Shown here in pieces: positions 1-11,760 of a DNA stretch of 64,000 nt. A program made the translations under genes and the position numbers. Numbering within the stretch: the stretch's first letter is position 1; each line of letters starts with the position of its first letter. This stretch comes from Epiperipatus broadwayi (Eukaryota; Onychophora; Udeonychophora; Euonychophora; Peripatidae): the NCBI GenBank assembly GCA_028023455.1, contig JAQFVV010013061.1:222275-286274 (forward strand). Direction: 5' to 3'. The notes under the pieces were generated by a model, which saw only the letters and a list, made by a program, of their open reading frames with translations, did not search any database and was not told the DNA's origin.

Positions 1-672
1 GTAGATAAGTTTTTTGGTTCAATGCATTGGTAAGCTAATGTACTTTCCATGGGGATGTGGAAATTGTCAGCTAGTTTAGTAACCAATGGTATATAGTCAA
101 TATCAATGATTTGTTCAGCTGATATTTTTAGAACTTTTGGGATATCTTTTGGTTTTATTAGGAGTGGGGGTTTGAGGGAATTGTATAAGTGATAAGCATA
201 GAGCAACTGTTTTCACAATTTGTATTTATGTTTTGTTTTTAATAATATTTTGGTCTTGTGCCATGTTTATTTGTAAAAGCATTTCAAAGAAAGATTGGTT
301 GATGGTGTCAGAGCATAGTATTCTAATAGAATTACATGTGTCAGGTTGATTCGAGTCTGAGACTAACTGTGTGTATGAAAATGGGGTGGTCTGAGGTTTT
401 TTGATTGAATTTGGGGAGTAAGATCACTAAGTATGTATTCTTGATTTGAAAGTGGGGGAAGGTATTGGTATAATATTGAGTGGTCAGATTGTCCATTGCT
501 GTTGGGATTGATTAAAGGATGATGAGATGTTGCTTGATGACTAGTTCTTTGAGGATCTGTCTGGGAAAAGACTGATGATAGAGATGAGGCCAGTGATGAA
601 ACTGCTGGCCACAAGAGTAGAACTGTCATTTTAATCCACAGATATATAGGTGCACTGTTGCATCATTATCCT
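1..672 (-). pseudogene. Frameshifted minus-strand coding relic, unknown family
   Basis: Three minus-strand reading frames follow one another with small overlaps or gaps. The first is open from about 672 to 363 and is rich in Ser, Gln and Pro. The second runs from about 398 to a stop at 226-228 and includes INQSFFEMLLQINMAQDQN. The third is open from 212 through position 1 and includes KPPLLIKPKDIPKVL and IPLVTKLADNFHIPMES. Amino-acid use in the last two frames looks protein-like, unlike the Leu/Phe/Ile-rich shadows elsewhere in the window. Joining them needs a frame change near 380 and another near 220, with an in-frame TGA at 213-215. That fits a decayed gene or an unrecognised transposon protein. 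Alternatively they are exons with short introns, but the junctions lack a good polypyrimidine tract. I do not recognise the family. The coding strand continues off the left edge. Confidence 0.35.
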
Positions 673-2035
673 AACTCTAATCCTAACTGCTGCAGAAAAT
701 AACATAACTGGAATTATTCTACATTGTAAAGATATCTCTATGTCTAAAAATATGTCTAGGTTTTTTATTGCAACTATATTAATTATTAATCTGTAAAAAT
801 CTCATGATTACTCAATCATTTGCTGCTAAATGGGTCTAAGGATACAAATACTTTTAATATGTCAGTTGTTGAATGAGCCTTCATAATTATTCTTTTAATA
901 TTTAGCAATACTTTCTTTTCTTCAATCTTTTTTTAACTTTTCTGATTAGAGTCTTTAAGATTTGTATTTTCAGTTTTAAATAGTATGCACCATTTCTATA
1001 ATTTTATTTATCAATTTTATATTCATACTTACCTTCTTATATACTGACCTTTCATGGTACATTTGGTGCCTATTGAATAAATAGCATGATAATATACAAA
1101 TCTGGTTCCTTTGACAATCTGAGAACAATTTGTTGGAAGTGTATCTTGTTTACCTATAGCTTTCAGGCCCATATAAAAACCTTTATGAGAACAATAAAAT
1201 ATTCTGGTACATCCTTAAAAACATTATCATGATCAAATACCTTATAATAATCAATAAATATATCCAATAATTTTTTCTAATATTTTCTGTTTTTTCTATT
1301 ATCCAATATATTTAATATTATCTCAGTTTTTTGAGGTTTCCTGAAATCAGTTTGTATGCTTGGAAATTTTTATTTACTATACAAATCTAGTTCATACAGC
1401 ATGAATTTTTAGAATAATATTTCTTGTATATAATAAAACAGTTTTCATACTATTCTATATTGTTTTTCTTGATATAAACATAAAAATCTTTTCCAATCCA
1501 TAAACTATTAAAAAGTTTTCTATATTAATTACCAAATATAATCAATAATTTTGTTCATATTTTTAGTTGTCTGAAAAATTTCTAGTATATATCATCATTT
1601 TCAATGGTCTAATTTTTGACTGTAATTTTAGGGTTAGTGAAATTATATTTTCCATTAATAAAAGTCGTTTGTTCTCAATATTATTTTTCTTTTTTTTTTT
1701 GGTGGGGGGGGGGTATAATATGTTCACTTGCAGATTTCAGAAAATCTTACCATAAGTGAAAACAACTTAATTTTATAAAAGAGCTGGAAAATATCTTGTT
1801 TTTCCAAGTTGGTTTTTATTTTCAATCCTGTTTACAAATATTATTGTCTCTTTTTTTTTCTTTTTTTGAATGCTTTTTAATAATATTTTTTCACTTTTTT
1901 AAAAGTTCCTTTATTCTTAATTTGGCTTATTGTTTTTTTTTTTTTTTGATCTGTTTTGATTTTTTTGAGAGATGTTTTTTTTTATTTTTTAATACTTTTA
2001 TCCACAGTTTATCTAGATAACCATTAATTATATTC
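673..2035. other. A+T-rich spacer, no gene seen
   Basis: Only simple T-rich and A-rich DNA is visible, with long T runs between about 1689 and 1990 and a G run near 1703-1712. The short open frames here encode Phe/Leu/Ile-rich strings expected from T-rich DNA and are not called as genes. Confidence 0.6.
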
Positions 2036-2097
2036 AAAGGTTTTAATTGTTTTTCTGAAGGTTTGTGATGATGGTGTTCTAGCTGTATTTTTATATT

Positions 2098-2431
2098 GGA
2101 CTATTTCCATCATCTAATATGTGTGTTGAATGTCTTTAGAAAAGTTTAATTTTTAGTTAAATATTCCAAATGCATTCCACTGTTAGTAATATCACAGCAA
2201 ACAGGTTAGTATATGCACCAACTGTTAGTAATATCACAGCAAACAAATGTTACTAACCTGTTTGCTGTGATATTATTAACATTTGTTTGCTGTGATATTA
2301 CTAACAGTTGGTGCATATACTAACCTGTTTGCTGTGATATTACTAACAGTTGAATGCATTTGGAATATTTAACTAAAAATTAAACTTTTCTAAAGACATT
2401 CAACACACATATTAGATGATGGAAATAGTCC
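2098..2431. repeat. 334-bp near-perfect palindrome (fold-back, FB-like arms)
   Basis: The left arm starts GGACTATTTCCATCATCTAA and the right arm ends with its reverse complement at 2431. The centre is near 2264. The inner part contains several alternating copies of the block TTAGTAATATCACAGCAAAC and its complement. The arm start resembles the arms of the fold-back at 18826-19240 and the fragment at 37387-37450, which share an ACTATTT-CATCA start and a TTAGTAAT-A block. The direct repeat AAAGGTTTTAATTGTTTT lies on both sides, near 2037 and 2432. No protein is encoded. Confidence 0.75.
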
Positions 2432-2732
2432 AAAGGTTTTAATTGTTTTCTGATGTTATTTTCAAAATAAATTATCTTATAATTAAGATATTATACCAAC
2501 TGCTAATATATTTTATGGTTCATTCAAGATTTCTACATGAGCAGTTTATAATCTATTGTATAATCTACACTTGGTCAAATTTTTATTATCCAAACTACAG
2601 ACTTTTATTTGCTAAATGTCAATAATATAATTTGATTCTTATCATTTCCATATCATGATGTTCATATGTATAATCAACTCTTTCTTATTTTAAAAATCAT
2701 GTATAATATAAAGATTAATATGTGAATTTTTT

Positions 2733-3027
2733 CTACAGTACAGACTTTTTCATATCTGCACTCCAATATGTAATATATAGGGGTTTGAACTCAGACTTTT
2801 CACATGACCATCAACTATCCATGCTATCTCCTACTGCTGGCACACTTGATCACACACATGTCAAAAAGATAAATAATCACCAATATATATATTTCATGCT
2901 AAACCAGCACTCATCAGTTGGTCCAGATTATCATCTCTACACCAATATACAATCAATGCTCAGCTTATAATACGATAACCAATCTTCATACTTCAATGGA
3001 CAGGCTTCAATCCACTCCATTCACAAA
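2733..3027 (-). repeat. RZ-A copy 1 (retrozyme-like dispersed repeat)
   Basis: This is a member of a dispersed family recognised by blocks shared with about ten other places in the window. In plus-strand order they are: GGGTTTGAACTCAGACTTT, a CACACATGT block, the complement of the hammerhead core, TATATAATCAGTGCTCAG-like sequence, and a CTTTAATGGACAG-to-CACTCC block. In sense (minus) orientation the 3' end carries GAGTTCAAACCCC, which resembles a Pol III B box. The outer end (from 2733) shares an ACAGACTTTTTCATA-type terminus with the copies at 38217 and 38729. Its hammerhead at 2872-2932 is the best preserved in the family. The 5' side ends near 3027 without an obvious target duplication. 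Confidence 0.75.
2872..2932 (-). ncRNA. Hammerhead ribozyme, type I (RZ-A copy 1, intact)
   Basis: Read on the minus strand: outer stem I GAUAAUC, internal loop UGG, inner stem I ACCAA, core CUGAUGA, stem II GUGCU with loop GGUUU and AGCAU, then GAAA. Stem III is AUA/UAU with a UA loop, residue 17 is A, inner stem I closes with UUGGU and outer stem I with GAUUAUU. Every conserved core position is present. The only weak stem II pair is a closing G-U that is G-C in the inferred ancestor. Predicted cleavage follows A17, between plus-strand 2884 and 2883. A short stem III is known in PLE and retrozyme hammerheads, which often act as dimers. Activity is inferred, not shown. Confidence 0.8.
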
Positions 3028-3936
3028 AATAATTATTTTTCTCTACTTTACTTCTACTTATATAGATTGATATCTTTTTTTTTTCATTTTCTACTTTGAT
3101 CTTTTATCCTCTGATCACTAAAAACATTTTATGCCTGAAGATTATATCAAATTCTGTATACATTTTATCTCACTACATTTCAATTTCATATTAACTTGCT
3201 CCCATTATCGAAACACATATTTTTATAACAGTAATAATTGATTGTGATTCCTCAAAATAATATTGATCTTAATTAATAATTCATGAGATTAAATGATATA
3301 GCTCTTGCAATTTTCTGTCACTTTTAATTTGTTTTTGCTGCTCATTTTCTTTTGATATAAAATCTGTAAGTCTAAATTAGACATTTCTGTCATGGCTGTA
3401 GTATTTACCAATAATATTTTCTTTTCTGTAAGAAAACATTACCAACTAGCTGCTCAAATAATCTTAATTTAGCATTATCATACAAGTCCACAGTATTGGA
3501 AAATATTTTTGGTCTATATTGAGTCATCTGAGATCCGATAGTTTATTTTGGCTTGATAACATCATTCCATATTGCCAATATTTTCAATTACCCACATAAT
3601 GGCATTTTATTAGTGTATTTTCCTTGATGTTTATATTGATATTCAGATGTTAACATAGATATGATTAATTGTCACTATCATTATTTTTGTTGTAGCTTTC
3701 CATTAATAATTACATATTTAAAAAGTAAATGAAAATAAAAAGACAAAGCAATACAAGATAAAATAGTACAAAATATATAAATATAAGAGAAAAAATGTTG
3801 TTAGGGAATAAAAGATAAAACAAAGCATTTATTTCACCATAAGATAAGAAAAAAGTAATCCATAAATTAAAAATAAAAAAAAAGATTACATGTCCTTTTT
3901 TATTTTGAATTTTCTAAACTCACAATTAAATTTCAC
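3028..3936. other. Spacer, no feature seen
   Basis: A+T-rich unique-looking sequence without a credible reading frame, tRNA or repeat that I recognise. Confidence 0.55.
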
Positions 3937-3949
3937 AAAAAGTTACTAT

Positions 3950-4325
3950 AACTGAAACACAGGCTTATTCTATACCTGTGTCTATATATGTAATATATAG
4001 GGTATATGAGCACAGACTAGGGTGGCCTTCGAGCATTCCATCATCAGATTTTCAATTAGTTGGACGGTTGAAGAGTTGGAGTGTGTAGTGGATTGGAGCC
4101 TGTCCATTAAAGTATGAAATTGTCTATCTTAATATATATCTGAGCACTTATAGTATATATGTGTGGGAGATGATAATCTGGACCAATTGATGATTGCTGG
4201 TTTAGCATGAAATACGTATATTGATGATTATTTATCTTTTCAGCATATATGTGCTCGAGTGTATCAATGTTATTAGATAGAGTGGAGAGTGAAGGGTCAT
4301 CTGAAAGTCTGTGCTCATATACCCT
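3950..4325 (+). repeat. RZ-A copy 2, retroposed with 13-bp target duplication
   Basis: The copy is flanked by the direct repeat AAAAAGTTACTAT at 3937-3949 and 4326-4338, marking the exact insertion. Its left end is a short inverted piece of the family's 3' end (AGGGTATATGAGCACAGACT) and its right end is the complement, giving 20-bp terminal inverted repeats. The body is in plus orientation. The hammerhead at 4172-4232 keeps stem II (UUGCU/AGCAU), GAAA and both halves of stem I, but core C3 is U (UUGAUGA), so it should be inactive. The inverted 5' piece plus a retroposon-sized duplication suggests target-primed insertion with inversion. Confidence 0.8.
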
Positions 4326-4339
4326 AAAAAGTTACTATC

Positions 4340-6185
4340 TAAAAGTGCTTTTCTATTAAAAATATATCTTTAAACTGTATTTTTGCAAAAATAGACAGAA
4401 TAAACAATTTGAGTATTTTGTTTGTTTCTTTTCATAAATTATTTTGCTTTCATACTTTATCTATTGCAAATTTTAGCTCCAAAAAGTTAATTTTTAAACT
4501 ATTTTAAAAACAGTTTACTCTTTAATGGCTTATCATTCAGAAATATTTTTGTTTTGAAAAACTCATAAATTATAGAATATTAAAATAAATATTCTATTTA
4601 TTTATTTATAGAATGATTTCTACTTTAGAGTTTATTTTACTTCTGATGATATACGAATCACATATAATAGAATTGTTTTTTATAAGTTATATATTTTTAT
4701 CTTTGTAACTTGTTTCTAAAAAAAAATAAACAAAAAACATAACATTTATATTCTACATAAAAATTCAAAAATTAATTTTAGTTTCAGTAATCATAGGAGT
4801 CACACACATCGTACCACTAATGAAGTGATATCATTCTGCAGTTGCATATTTTATTTTTGCAATCACTGTACTGGTCTTCATCTTGATTAACCCAAATTAA
4901 TTTGGAAATTTTACTTTCAAAATTATAATAGCTAAGTAGCCATTTACTAACCAATTCTGAAAAAAGAAATTATTTTAATGCTTATGTAGATAACTTAGAT
5001 TCATTCACTGATCTGGCAAAAAAATGCAATACGCTTTGAGACTATTTTTATTTTATTTTTTACACAGGGTCTCACAAATACAAAGTCTGATGCTTATGAA
5101 ATTGATAAGTCTAAACATAAAAAAATATTTAGTAAATATTTTTAATGTTTTCAAAATGTGGGTAATATGATTATTTTTATTCACTGATTTTTTCAATTAC
5201 TTGCCTTTTTTATTCTCTGATAGTAAACCAAATATTTAAAGTATGCTACCTTTTTGAATACTACAATTTATTACACTACTTGTGGAAATCTACATTAGAA
5301 CATCGTAAGTGATCTGTCATTAATGGCGAAGCAAAATGAAATGAATAAATATAAAGAAAAAAGTATTTATTCATATGGTTTAATTATTGTTCTCACTCTA
5401 ATAACTACATAATGCTTAAATGTCACTTTATCTTTTGAGTAACTGACTTCATGACACACACACACACACACATATATATATGGGTGTTTATTTCTTCTAA
5501 CCATATCTCTTACAACTGATAAATTAAATATTTATGTACGTGTGTGCGTAGATATATATACACACATCATCGCAGCATGAATTCTCAACACTGGTCTATA
5601 GTTTGTTTTTTAAAAATATATTTAAAAAAGTTTTTTTTTTTTACCATAACATGTTTATGCATTTATGATAGAAAATTTGATATATTTAGATTTATTACCG
5701 TTTCTTATTAAGCATCGAACCTTTTGTAATAATTTTACTATTTTTAATTATAACAAAATAAATTAGTTATCTTTTCAATGTCTGTTGATATTTCTAGTTC
5801 AAATGAGATGATGGTACTAGGAAAATTGCTACAGGTAATAAATTTATTACAAAATGATAATGAGATTCTATACAATGGAAAAGATATTTAATTCTTAATG
5901 CTTTTATTTTTGTATATTTTAATATATTGAGACATCACAGCTTTTATTTCAAAGATAAAGATATATTTTTGCCTTCAAAGTGAAATTATATTATGTTAGT
6001 ACAAGTATTTTTTAAATTAATAAATAGTCAAACACAAAAGTATATTCACGAGTGCGAATGTAATAATCTATATAAAAAATATCATATATTTTCCTTATCA
6101 TATCTATTATCTAGATTCAAACCCAAACAAAGTCAGAAAATTTTAGGTTATTAAAAATTTCCAAGTTATCTCCGAATTCTTATAA
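4340..6185. other. Spacer with short (CA)n(TA)n tract
   Basis: A+T-rich sequence. A (CA)n-(TA)n microsatellite lies at about 5456-5480, and a TACACACA-type stretch near 5550-5567. No gene is supported. Confidence 0.55.
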
Positions 6186-6209
6186 AAAGATGACCCATAT
6201 CCACTTTAG

Positions 6210-6412
<203 letters not shown>

Positions 6413-6502
6413 ATATGAATAAACTGTAGTTATTTAGTGATTCTTAATTGAAATATAAACAAAAAATACAATGCATAAAAGTCTCATAACTTTATACTTT
6501 TT

Positions 6503-6611
6503 GTCAAGCATTGGTGGTTGAGAGGTCAGTGACAATTGCTTTACAAACAGTTGTCCCGGGTTAGCGGGTTCGCTTCCCGACTGATGCTATGACCCATGAG
6601 AAAAAAAAACA
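6503..6611 (+). mobile_element. tRNA-like SINE, copy 1, with 9-bp TSD
   Basis: Starts GTCAAGCATTGGTGGTTGAG and ends in an A run. An A-box-like TGGTTGAGAGGT and a B-box-like GGGTTCGCTTCCC are spaced as in a tRNA-derived Pol III promoter. The direct repeat ATACTTTTT lies at 6494-6502 and 6612-6620. The closely similar copies at 6915, 7251, 26294 and 52062 confirm a dispersed family. The A-tail and target duplications imply LINE-dependent retroposition. Confidence 0.85.
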
Positions 6612-6914
6612 ATACTTTTTATCCAGTATTGTGAATAATTTACAGGGGTGTTAGATATATCTTGTCCTTTAGTGAGCCCTTAAAAATTGCTACTGAATAT
6701 TTTTTTTATTATGCACAGTATATATGTAAATACAAAATAGCAAAAATTTCACTTTTATGTTATCCTTGCTTTTTTTTTGAAATCATTCAACCAAATTCAG
6801 GATATGAAACATGTTCTTTTAATTTAAAAGAATAAATAAAAACAAATGTTTTTCATGTATATGCTAAGTCTTAAATAAAACTAAAAATCAATGCATTACA
6901 AGAAAGAAAGTGAT

Positions 6915-7017
6915 TTTTTTCCCATGTGTAAAAGCATCGGCTGGGAAGTGAACCTATGAACCCAGGTCAACTGCTTATAAAGTGGCTGTACTAGCCACTT
7001 AGCCACCAACACTTGAC
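6915..7017 (-). mobile_element. tRNA-like SINE, copy 2, with 11-bp TSD
   Basis: Minus-strand copy of the GTCAAGCATTGGTGG family with a T run at its left (3') end. The direct repeat AAGAAAGTGAT lies at 6904-6914 and 7018-7028. The B box is GGTTCACTTCCC with a C-to-T change. Confidence 0.85.
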
Positions 7018-7250
7018 AAGAAAGTGATATATTTTTAGTTCAAAATTATATTTAATTAAAATAAATTGTCTGCCTTAATGTTAGTCCTAAAATCCACTTT
7101 CTTGAAATCTTATTATAAAAAAAATTCTTTTGTTTTTAGACTTTCTAAACTTTTTATTTGACCTCCAATTTAAAAGTCTGTCTCAAAAATATGTTGTAGT
7201 AATATATCTGAACTGAAGAATAAATAATACTTCAATTACTTAAATATTTT

Positions 7251-7356
7251 GTCAAGCATTGGTGGTCGAGATGTCAGCGACAGTTGCTTTACAAGCAATT
7301 GTCCCGGGTTAGTGGGTTCACTTCCCAGCTGATGCTATGACACATGAGGGGAAAAA
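7251..7356 (+). mobile_element. tRNA-like SINE, copy 3, with 15-bp TSD
   Basis: Plus-strand copy of the same SINE. The 15-bp direct repeat ATTACTTAAATATTT lies at 7235-7249 and 7357-7371. A-box-like TGGTCGAGATGT and B-box-like GGGTTCACTTCCC are present. Confidence 0.87.
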
Positions 7357-7371
7357 ATTACTTAAATATTT

Positions 7372-8670
7372 AATTTTATAATATTCCTTAAATATAGTTA
7401 TCTTCATTAAGGGAATTATAATGAATGTTCCATCTTTTATGATTGATTATGTTGATTTATAAAATTATATATATATATATTAAAAATATTATTATAATAA
7501 TTTTTTTAAAAAAGTGTACAATTTTATAAATAATCCAGGAATACATTTCATATTTATGAATAAATAATGTGACATTTAAAATGAGATGGTGAATGAATTT
7601 CCATTATTGAAAATAAAACAAGAATGAAATAAAATGAGTAAAAAATATCAGTAAATAATGTAAATGTAATAAAGCTTATACATTAATTAAATTTATTAAT
7701 GTTTATCATTAGCTCATAATTATATTACATATCTAAAAATATGTAACTCTTTATATGCTATTATCTGTATATTTTTAACATTATTGTTATTAGTAAATTG
7801 TATGAAGGGTAAATAAAAACTGCATTCTTAATTTAACTCTCTAATATACTAATACTTTAACTATTATTATTATATAAGTAAATGTATATGAAAATACATT
7901 TAATAAGAATATGGTCGTAAACTTAAAATTCAAGTGCTAAACATATGATTTAATTACAAATAATAAATCCTGCCTGAAATCTTAAATATTTAACTTAATT
8001 CATAATTCTACATTAATTATTATATTTTTATTTCATTTTATTTTCAGTAACTGATAAATTTTTGACAACTCTTAATGGCAGATTGGAATAAACTGCCAAA
8101 TTTTTATTTTATCAAATTTGCTTCCATTCTTTAATATATTTTTACAAATTTTGAATTTTTTTTTACAAATACATATTTACAAATAAAAATTATTTTAAAG
8201 AAATAATATTTTAATTTTTTAAATATGGAAAAAGGGCAATAAATCTAATTACAAAATCAGAACAATGATGTCTTTTCTTATAGACTGATACCACATCAAG
8301 AGAAAAATATTCAATTTAAAAAATAGATTTGTTTTAACCCATTTTCTAAAATGAGAATAAAGTATTGTACAAATTACATACAGTTAACAAAATTGTATTT
8401 AAAATTTAGAATTCTCCTTATAATTACTAAAAAATGACAAAAAACTGCTCCAGTCTTCATGAATGCATTACTTTTTAACAAACTGCAAGTTGCAATTATA
8501 CATTATTGAAGCAGCTTGATTTTTTTCATGTAAATATTTTTGAATAAAATCTAAATCTAATAATATTATTCTTCAAAAAAACAAATTTTATACAAAGAAT
8601 TCTGCAAAAATAATCATAAATATGTAAATCAAGTATGAAAATTTAATATTTTCAATTTGGAAATGTAATT
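7372..8670. other. Spacer, no gene seen
   Basis: Very A+T-rich sequence with a short (TA)n at 7468-7480. No recognisable repeat or reading frame. Confidence 0.55.
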
Positions 8671-9195
8671 TTAAAAATGAATATGAGATGCAATGCACTA
8701 TGGCTTCTCCTTTATGGGATTCAGGAATCTCTCGGTCACTATAGCCAGAGAAACCTCTTAGCCACTTTATGTTCCCTTTCAAATCCTTACCCTATGTTTT
8801 TTTCATATATTTCTTTATACTGTTCCATCCCATTTCCACAACACTATCTTTGGTCACTCTGTGCCTTTTATATATAGATCCCTCTTATCATTGGTCCAAA
8901 TCATGGCATAAAATCCAAGAACCTATTTTCTGTATAATCATTTTGTTTAAATTTATTCTCCCACAGCTTCATTATTTATATCTTTCTGCTTGTAAGCATT
9001 TACATTCAATTAACAGATGTCTAATATTTTCCATGCTTTCCTTACATAACTTGCAAACTAAATCACCCATATTTCTCCATTTATGTGTATATTCACTTGT
9101 TGCTAATGATCCTGTTTGAGCCTTAAACAATAAACTACTTTTCTTTCTATTATCGTAAATTAATTCACACCCAATATTCTGTTTACTTCTATATG
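8670..9195 (-). pseudogene. LINE 3' end: C-terminal zinc-knuckle region of a reverse-transcriptase protein
   Basis: A minus-strand frame is open from about 9195 to a TAA at 8972-8974. It reads CELIYDNRKKSSLLFKAQTG and then a Cys-His cluster CKLCKESMENIRHLLIEC (C-x2-C-x8-H-x4-C). That cluster is typical of the C-terminal zinc knuckle of non-LTR retrotransposon ORF2 proteins. Downstream, between 8790 and 8670, comes a stretch shared with 26440-26560 (core TGGCTAAGAGGTTTCTCTGG and AGGTTCCTGA-like blocks). That stretch is probably the 3' terminal part of the element. The reverse-transcriptase domain itself is not visible upstream of 9250, so this is a 5'-truncated copy. The clade is not assigned. 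It is a possible driver of the SINEs, but no shared 3' tail was established. Confidence 0.65.
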
Positions 9196-9249
9196 TATAT
9201 TTAAACTCTTTTTATACTCTCCATACTAGATCTCCATCTCTTCAATTAC

Positions 9250-11295
9250 CTATTTTTTATTAATGTATGCTCAGAAGTTTTCACAAGCACTCTCATATGG
9301 AAAGAATAATTAACTATAAATATGCAATATTGTATGCTGAGAACTTACGTGTCAAATTCTGTTTTTAATTAATAAATCAATATTATTTCATATTCAAATT
9401 ATGTCATTAAGTGGATGCAAATCCAACAAACAAACAATAAAGATAGTCACAAGAGAGTAGATTAAATCTAAAAAAAACTATAGTTCTTTTAGTAGTCATA
9501 GAATATCACATTCAATACTTGGAAAGGATTAATAAACCTTTCGTTATAAATTTTAATTTTTTTATTGATTTAAAAATATGATTATTGTTTAAGCACAGTA
9601 AGAAAATTATTTGATTAAATTACTTAAATCAGATAGATAATATAAATAATGAACTTTTGCATTAATATGAGCATTCTTTATTTTTTCAAACTCTTATCTT
9701 CATTTCATTCTACTGCACCTTATCTGAGACTTTTTTATGGTACAACAGACTCTATTTTCTTTAAATCATTTCTTCTTTCTTTTTTATTCTTATATTAAGT
9801 GAACCTTTATATTATATTCTATAATAATAAATTATGTATATATTGCTTTCACATTTATAACAAATCAATTATTTTTTATTAAATTATTGTCACTCTTATA
9901 TATATATTCTTCTGCTTGAGTTAGTTTTTTAAAATCATTGACAACAATGTTAGCAAAAAAGTAATAAATAAACATATAATCACAAAGAATTAGCAAACTT
10001 AGTTTTTGATTTAATTTATTTAAAAATTTATATATATATAAATCGAATTAACAATGTTAACAATTGCCCTAATAATTGTAAGCTTTTAAGTCATTCAATA
10101 TATTTAAAATAATGTATATTTATAAAAAAAGAAATAAAGCTAAACATCATGAGTCATGTGACTTATGGAGTATATATTACGATGTTGACCATGTGACTTA
10201 TAGAGATATGTATATTAATGGGTTGACCATATTTTTACAAAATTAAACTACTTTATATTGATTTATATTTGTGTCATACTAAAAGTATGACGAGAAAGTT
10301 TGAGTATCTTTGACCCATTTCATTCTTAGCAAGGTTTGCTTATGTTTTCACAATTTGTTCGACTCCTTTCACTATAAAATCAATCATACAAAATTTTTAA
10401 TTTGAAATGCTTTTACATTTCAATTTTGCTATAACTAAGTATGTATTATTCGGATTACTATGAAACAACAGTAATGGCATGCAATATATATTTAGGCCAA
10501 CTAAATCTCCTCAGGTAACCCAGTTCGTACCTTTTTTCCAATAGTCATATTTCACTATTTTTGCATTCATTTTTATATCTCCTATAGATATATCTCAAAA
10601 TGTGTCTCCATTTTTTGTCTAAATCAGGATTTATAACAAAAGCCATTCTAAATTTCGCAATATGCTATGGCAAGTATTTGTTAATGATATAATACTGGTT
10701 CCACAATTATATGTATATTCAATTTGGTAAATATAGATAGTATTTATTGATATAAGCAAATTAAAACAATAATTACAGACAGTTCATAGGCAGACTTTTT
10801 AATTATTTATTAGTAGTTAGTAAATGAATACCTGCATACTTTAGAATTAATTTGAGTTGGTCCATAAATAATATGTGGTATCTCCTAAAACACACACACA
10901 CGTTTTGCACATTGCATACTTCCTATTTTTAAATAATTTCGACTTCTGCGAAATAATTTCAGAATATACAATTAATTTGAGATTTTATAAATTTTTATAT
11001 GTATTTTAGAAAAATAAAATATATTGAAATAATAGAAAACTTTCAGTAAGTTATGATTATCAATTTTTTACTATGATTCAATATCCTTTTTTCTTATTTA
11101 ATGGGGGTGAAAGAGGAAGAGAGGTTGAATAAAAGGATGAGAGCACCAAATATTAAAAATTATAATTTAAAAAAATTGCTATAATAAAAACATAGTTATC
11201 ATCATTACTATATATATATTAATCAATTTAATAATAAATGATATATTCTCAATATACTTTGCACTAGTTTTACATTAATTTAAATTAAGAATCCC
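9250..11295. other. Spacer with small local duplication
   Basis: A+T-rich and mostly featureless. Near 10152-10235 a short block built on CATGTGACTTAT and GTTGACCAT occurs twice, about 45 bp apart. A (CA)n tract lies at about 10889-10900. No gene is supported. Confidence 0.5.
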
Positions 11296-11299
11296 TCGA

Positions 11300-11760
11300 A
11301 TATTTAATTTTAAGGTGAAAAATTATAAAGTTGCTTATCATAGGGGATTTGAATCTAGATCTCCAAGCTCCCGTCAATTATCCACTCCACCTCATACAAC
11401 CAATACTTATGACCACACACATGTGAAAAAGATAAAAGATATCCAATATATGTATTTCATGCTAAACCAGCACTCATCAGTTATCCAGATCATCGCCTCC
11501 TACACACACAAATTATATATCAATTCTCAGTTTAAGCAAATCTTCAAACTTTAATGGACAGACTTCAATCTACTTCACTCTCCAATTCTTCAGCCATCCA
11601 TACCATTAAACATCTGATGATGGAACACCGAATCCCTTGTTGATGTTAATATTATTGTCACACCCATGATGACCACAAGTCACCCTGATCCCTCAATTAT
11701 AGGACCTTGTCCATTTAAATACCCAAAAAGGAATGGGTAAGATATAAGCTGAATTGGTAA
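11300..11760 (-). repeat. RZ-A copy 3, first unit of a tandem dimer
   Basis: Minus-oriented RZ-A unit with the full block order: TAGGGGATTTGAATCTAGA, CACACATGTG, hammerhead complement, CTTTAATGGACAG, a CATCTGATGATGGAACACC block, then TGTCCATTTAAATACCC and the TATACTTGGAGTTTAAATG tail. The tail leads straight into the next GAATTGAACACAGAC block at 11815. The repeat distance between the two TTGAA blocks (11349 to 11817) is about 468 bp, which sets the monomer length. This head-to-tail arrangement is what rolling-circle or concatemer RNA copied into DNA would leave. Confidence 0.75.
11438..11494 (-). ncRNA. Hammerhead ribozyme, type I (RZ-A copy 3, core intact)
   Basis: Minus strand: core CUGAUGA, stem II GUGCU/AGCAU with loop GGUUU, GAAA, stem III AUA/UAU with a CA loop, then A17. 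Inner stem I is weakened (GGAUAA against UUGGAU). Core residues are intact, so this is an ancestral ribozyme with a damaged stem I. Confidence 0.65.

Noticed and set aside
536-600. ACTGATGATAGAG followed later by GATGAAACTGC
   Set aside because: The intervening 19 nt do not form a stem II and no stem I partner is present.
668-692. CCTAACTCTAATCCTAACTG resembling telomere repeat
   Set aside because: There are too few and too irregular units, and it continues into unique sequence.
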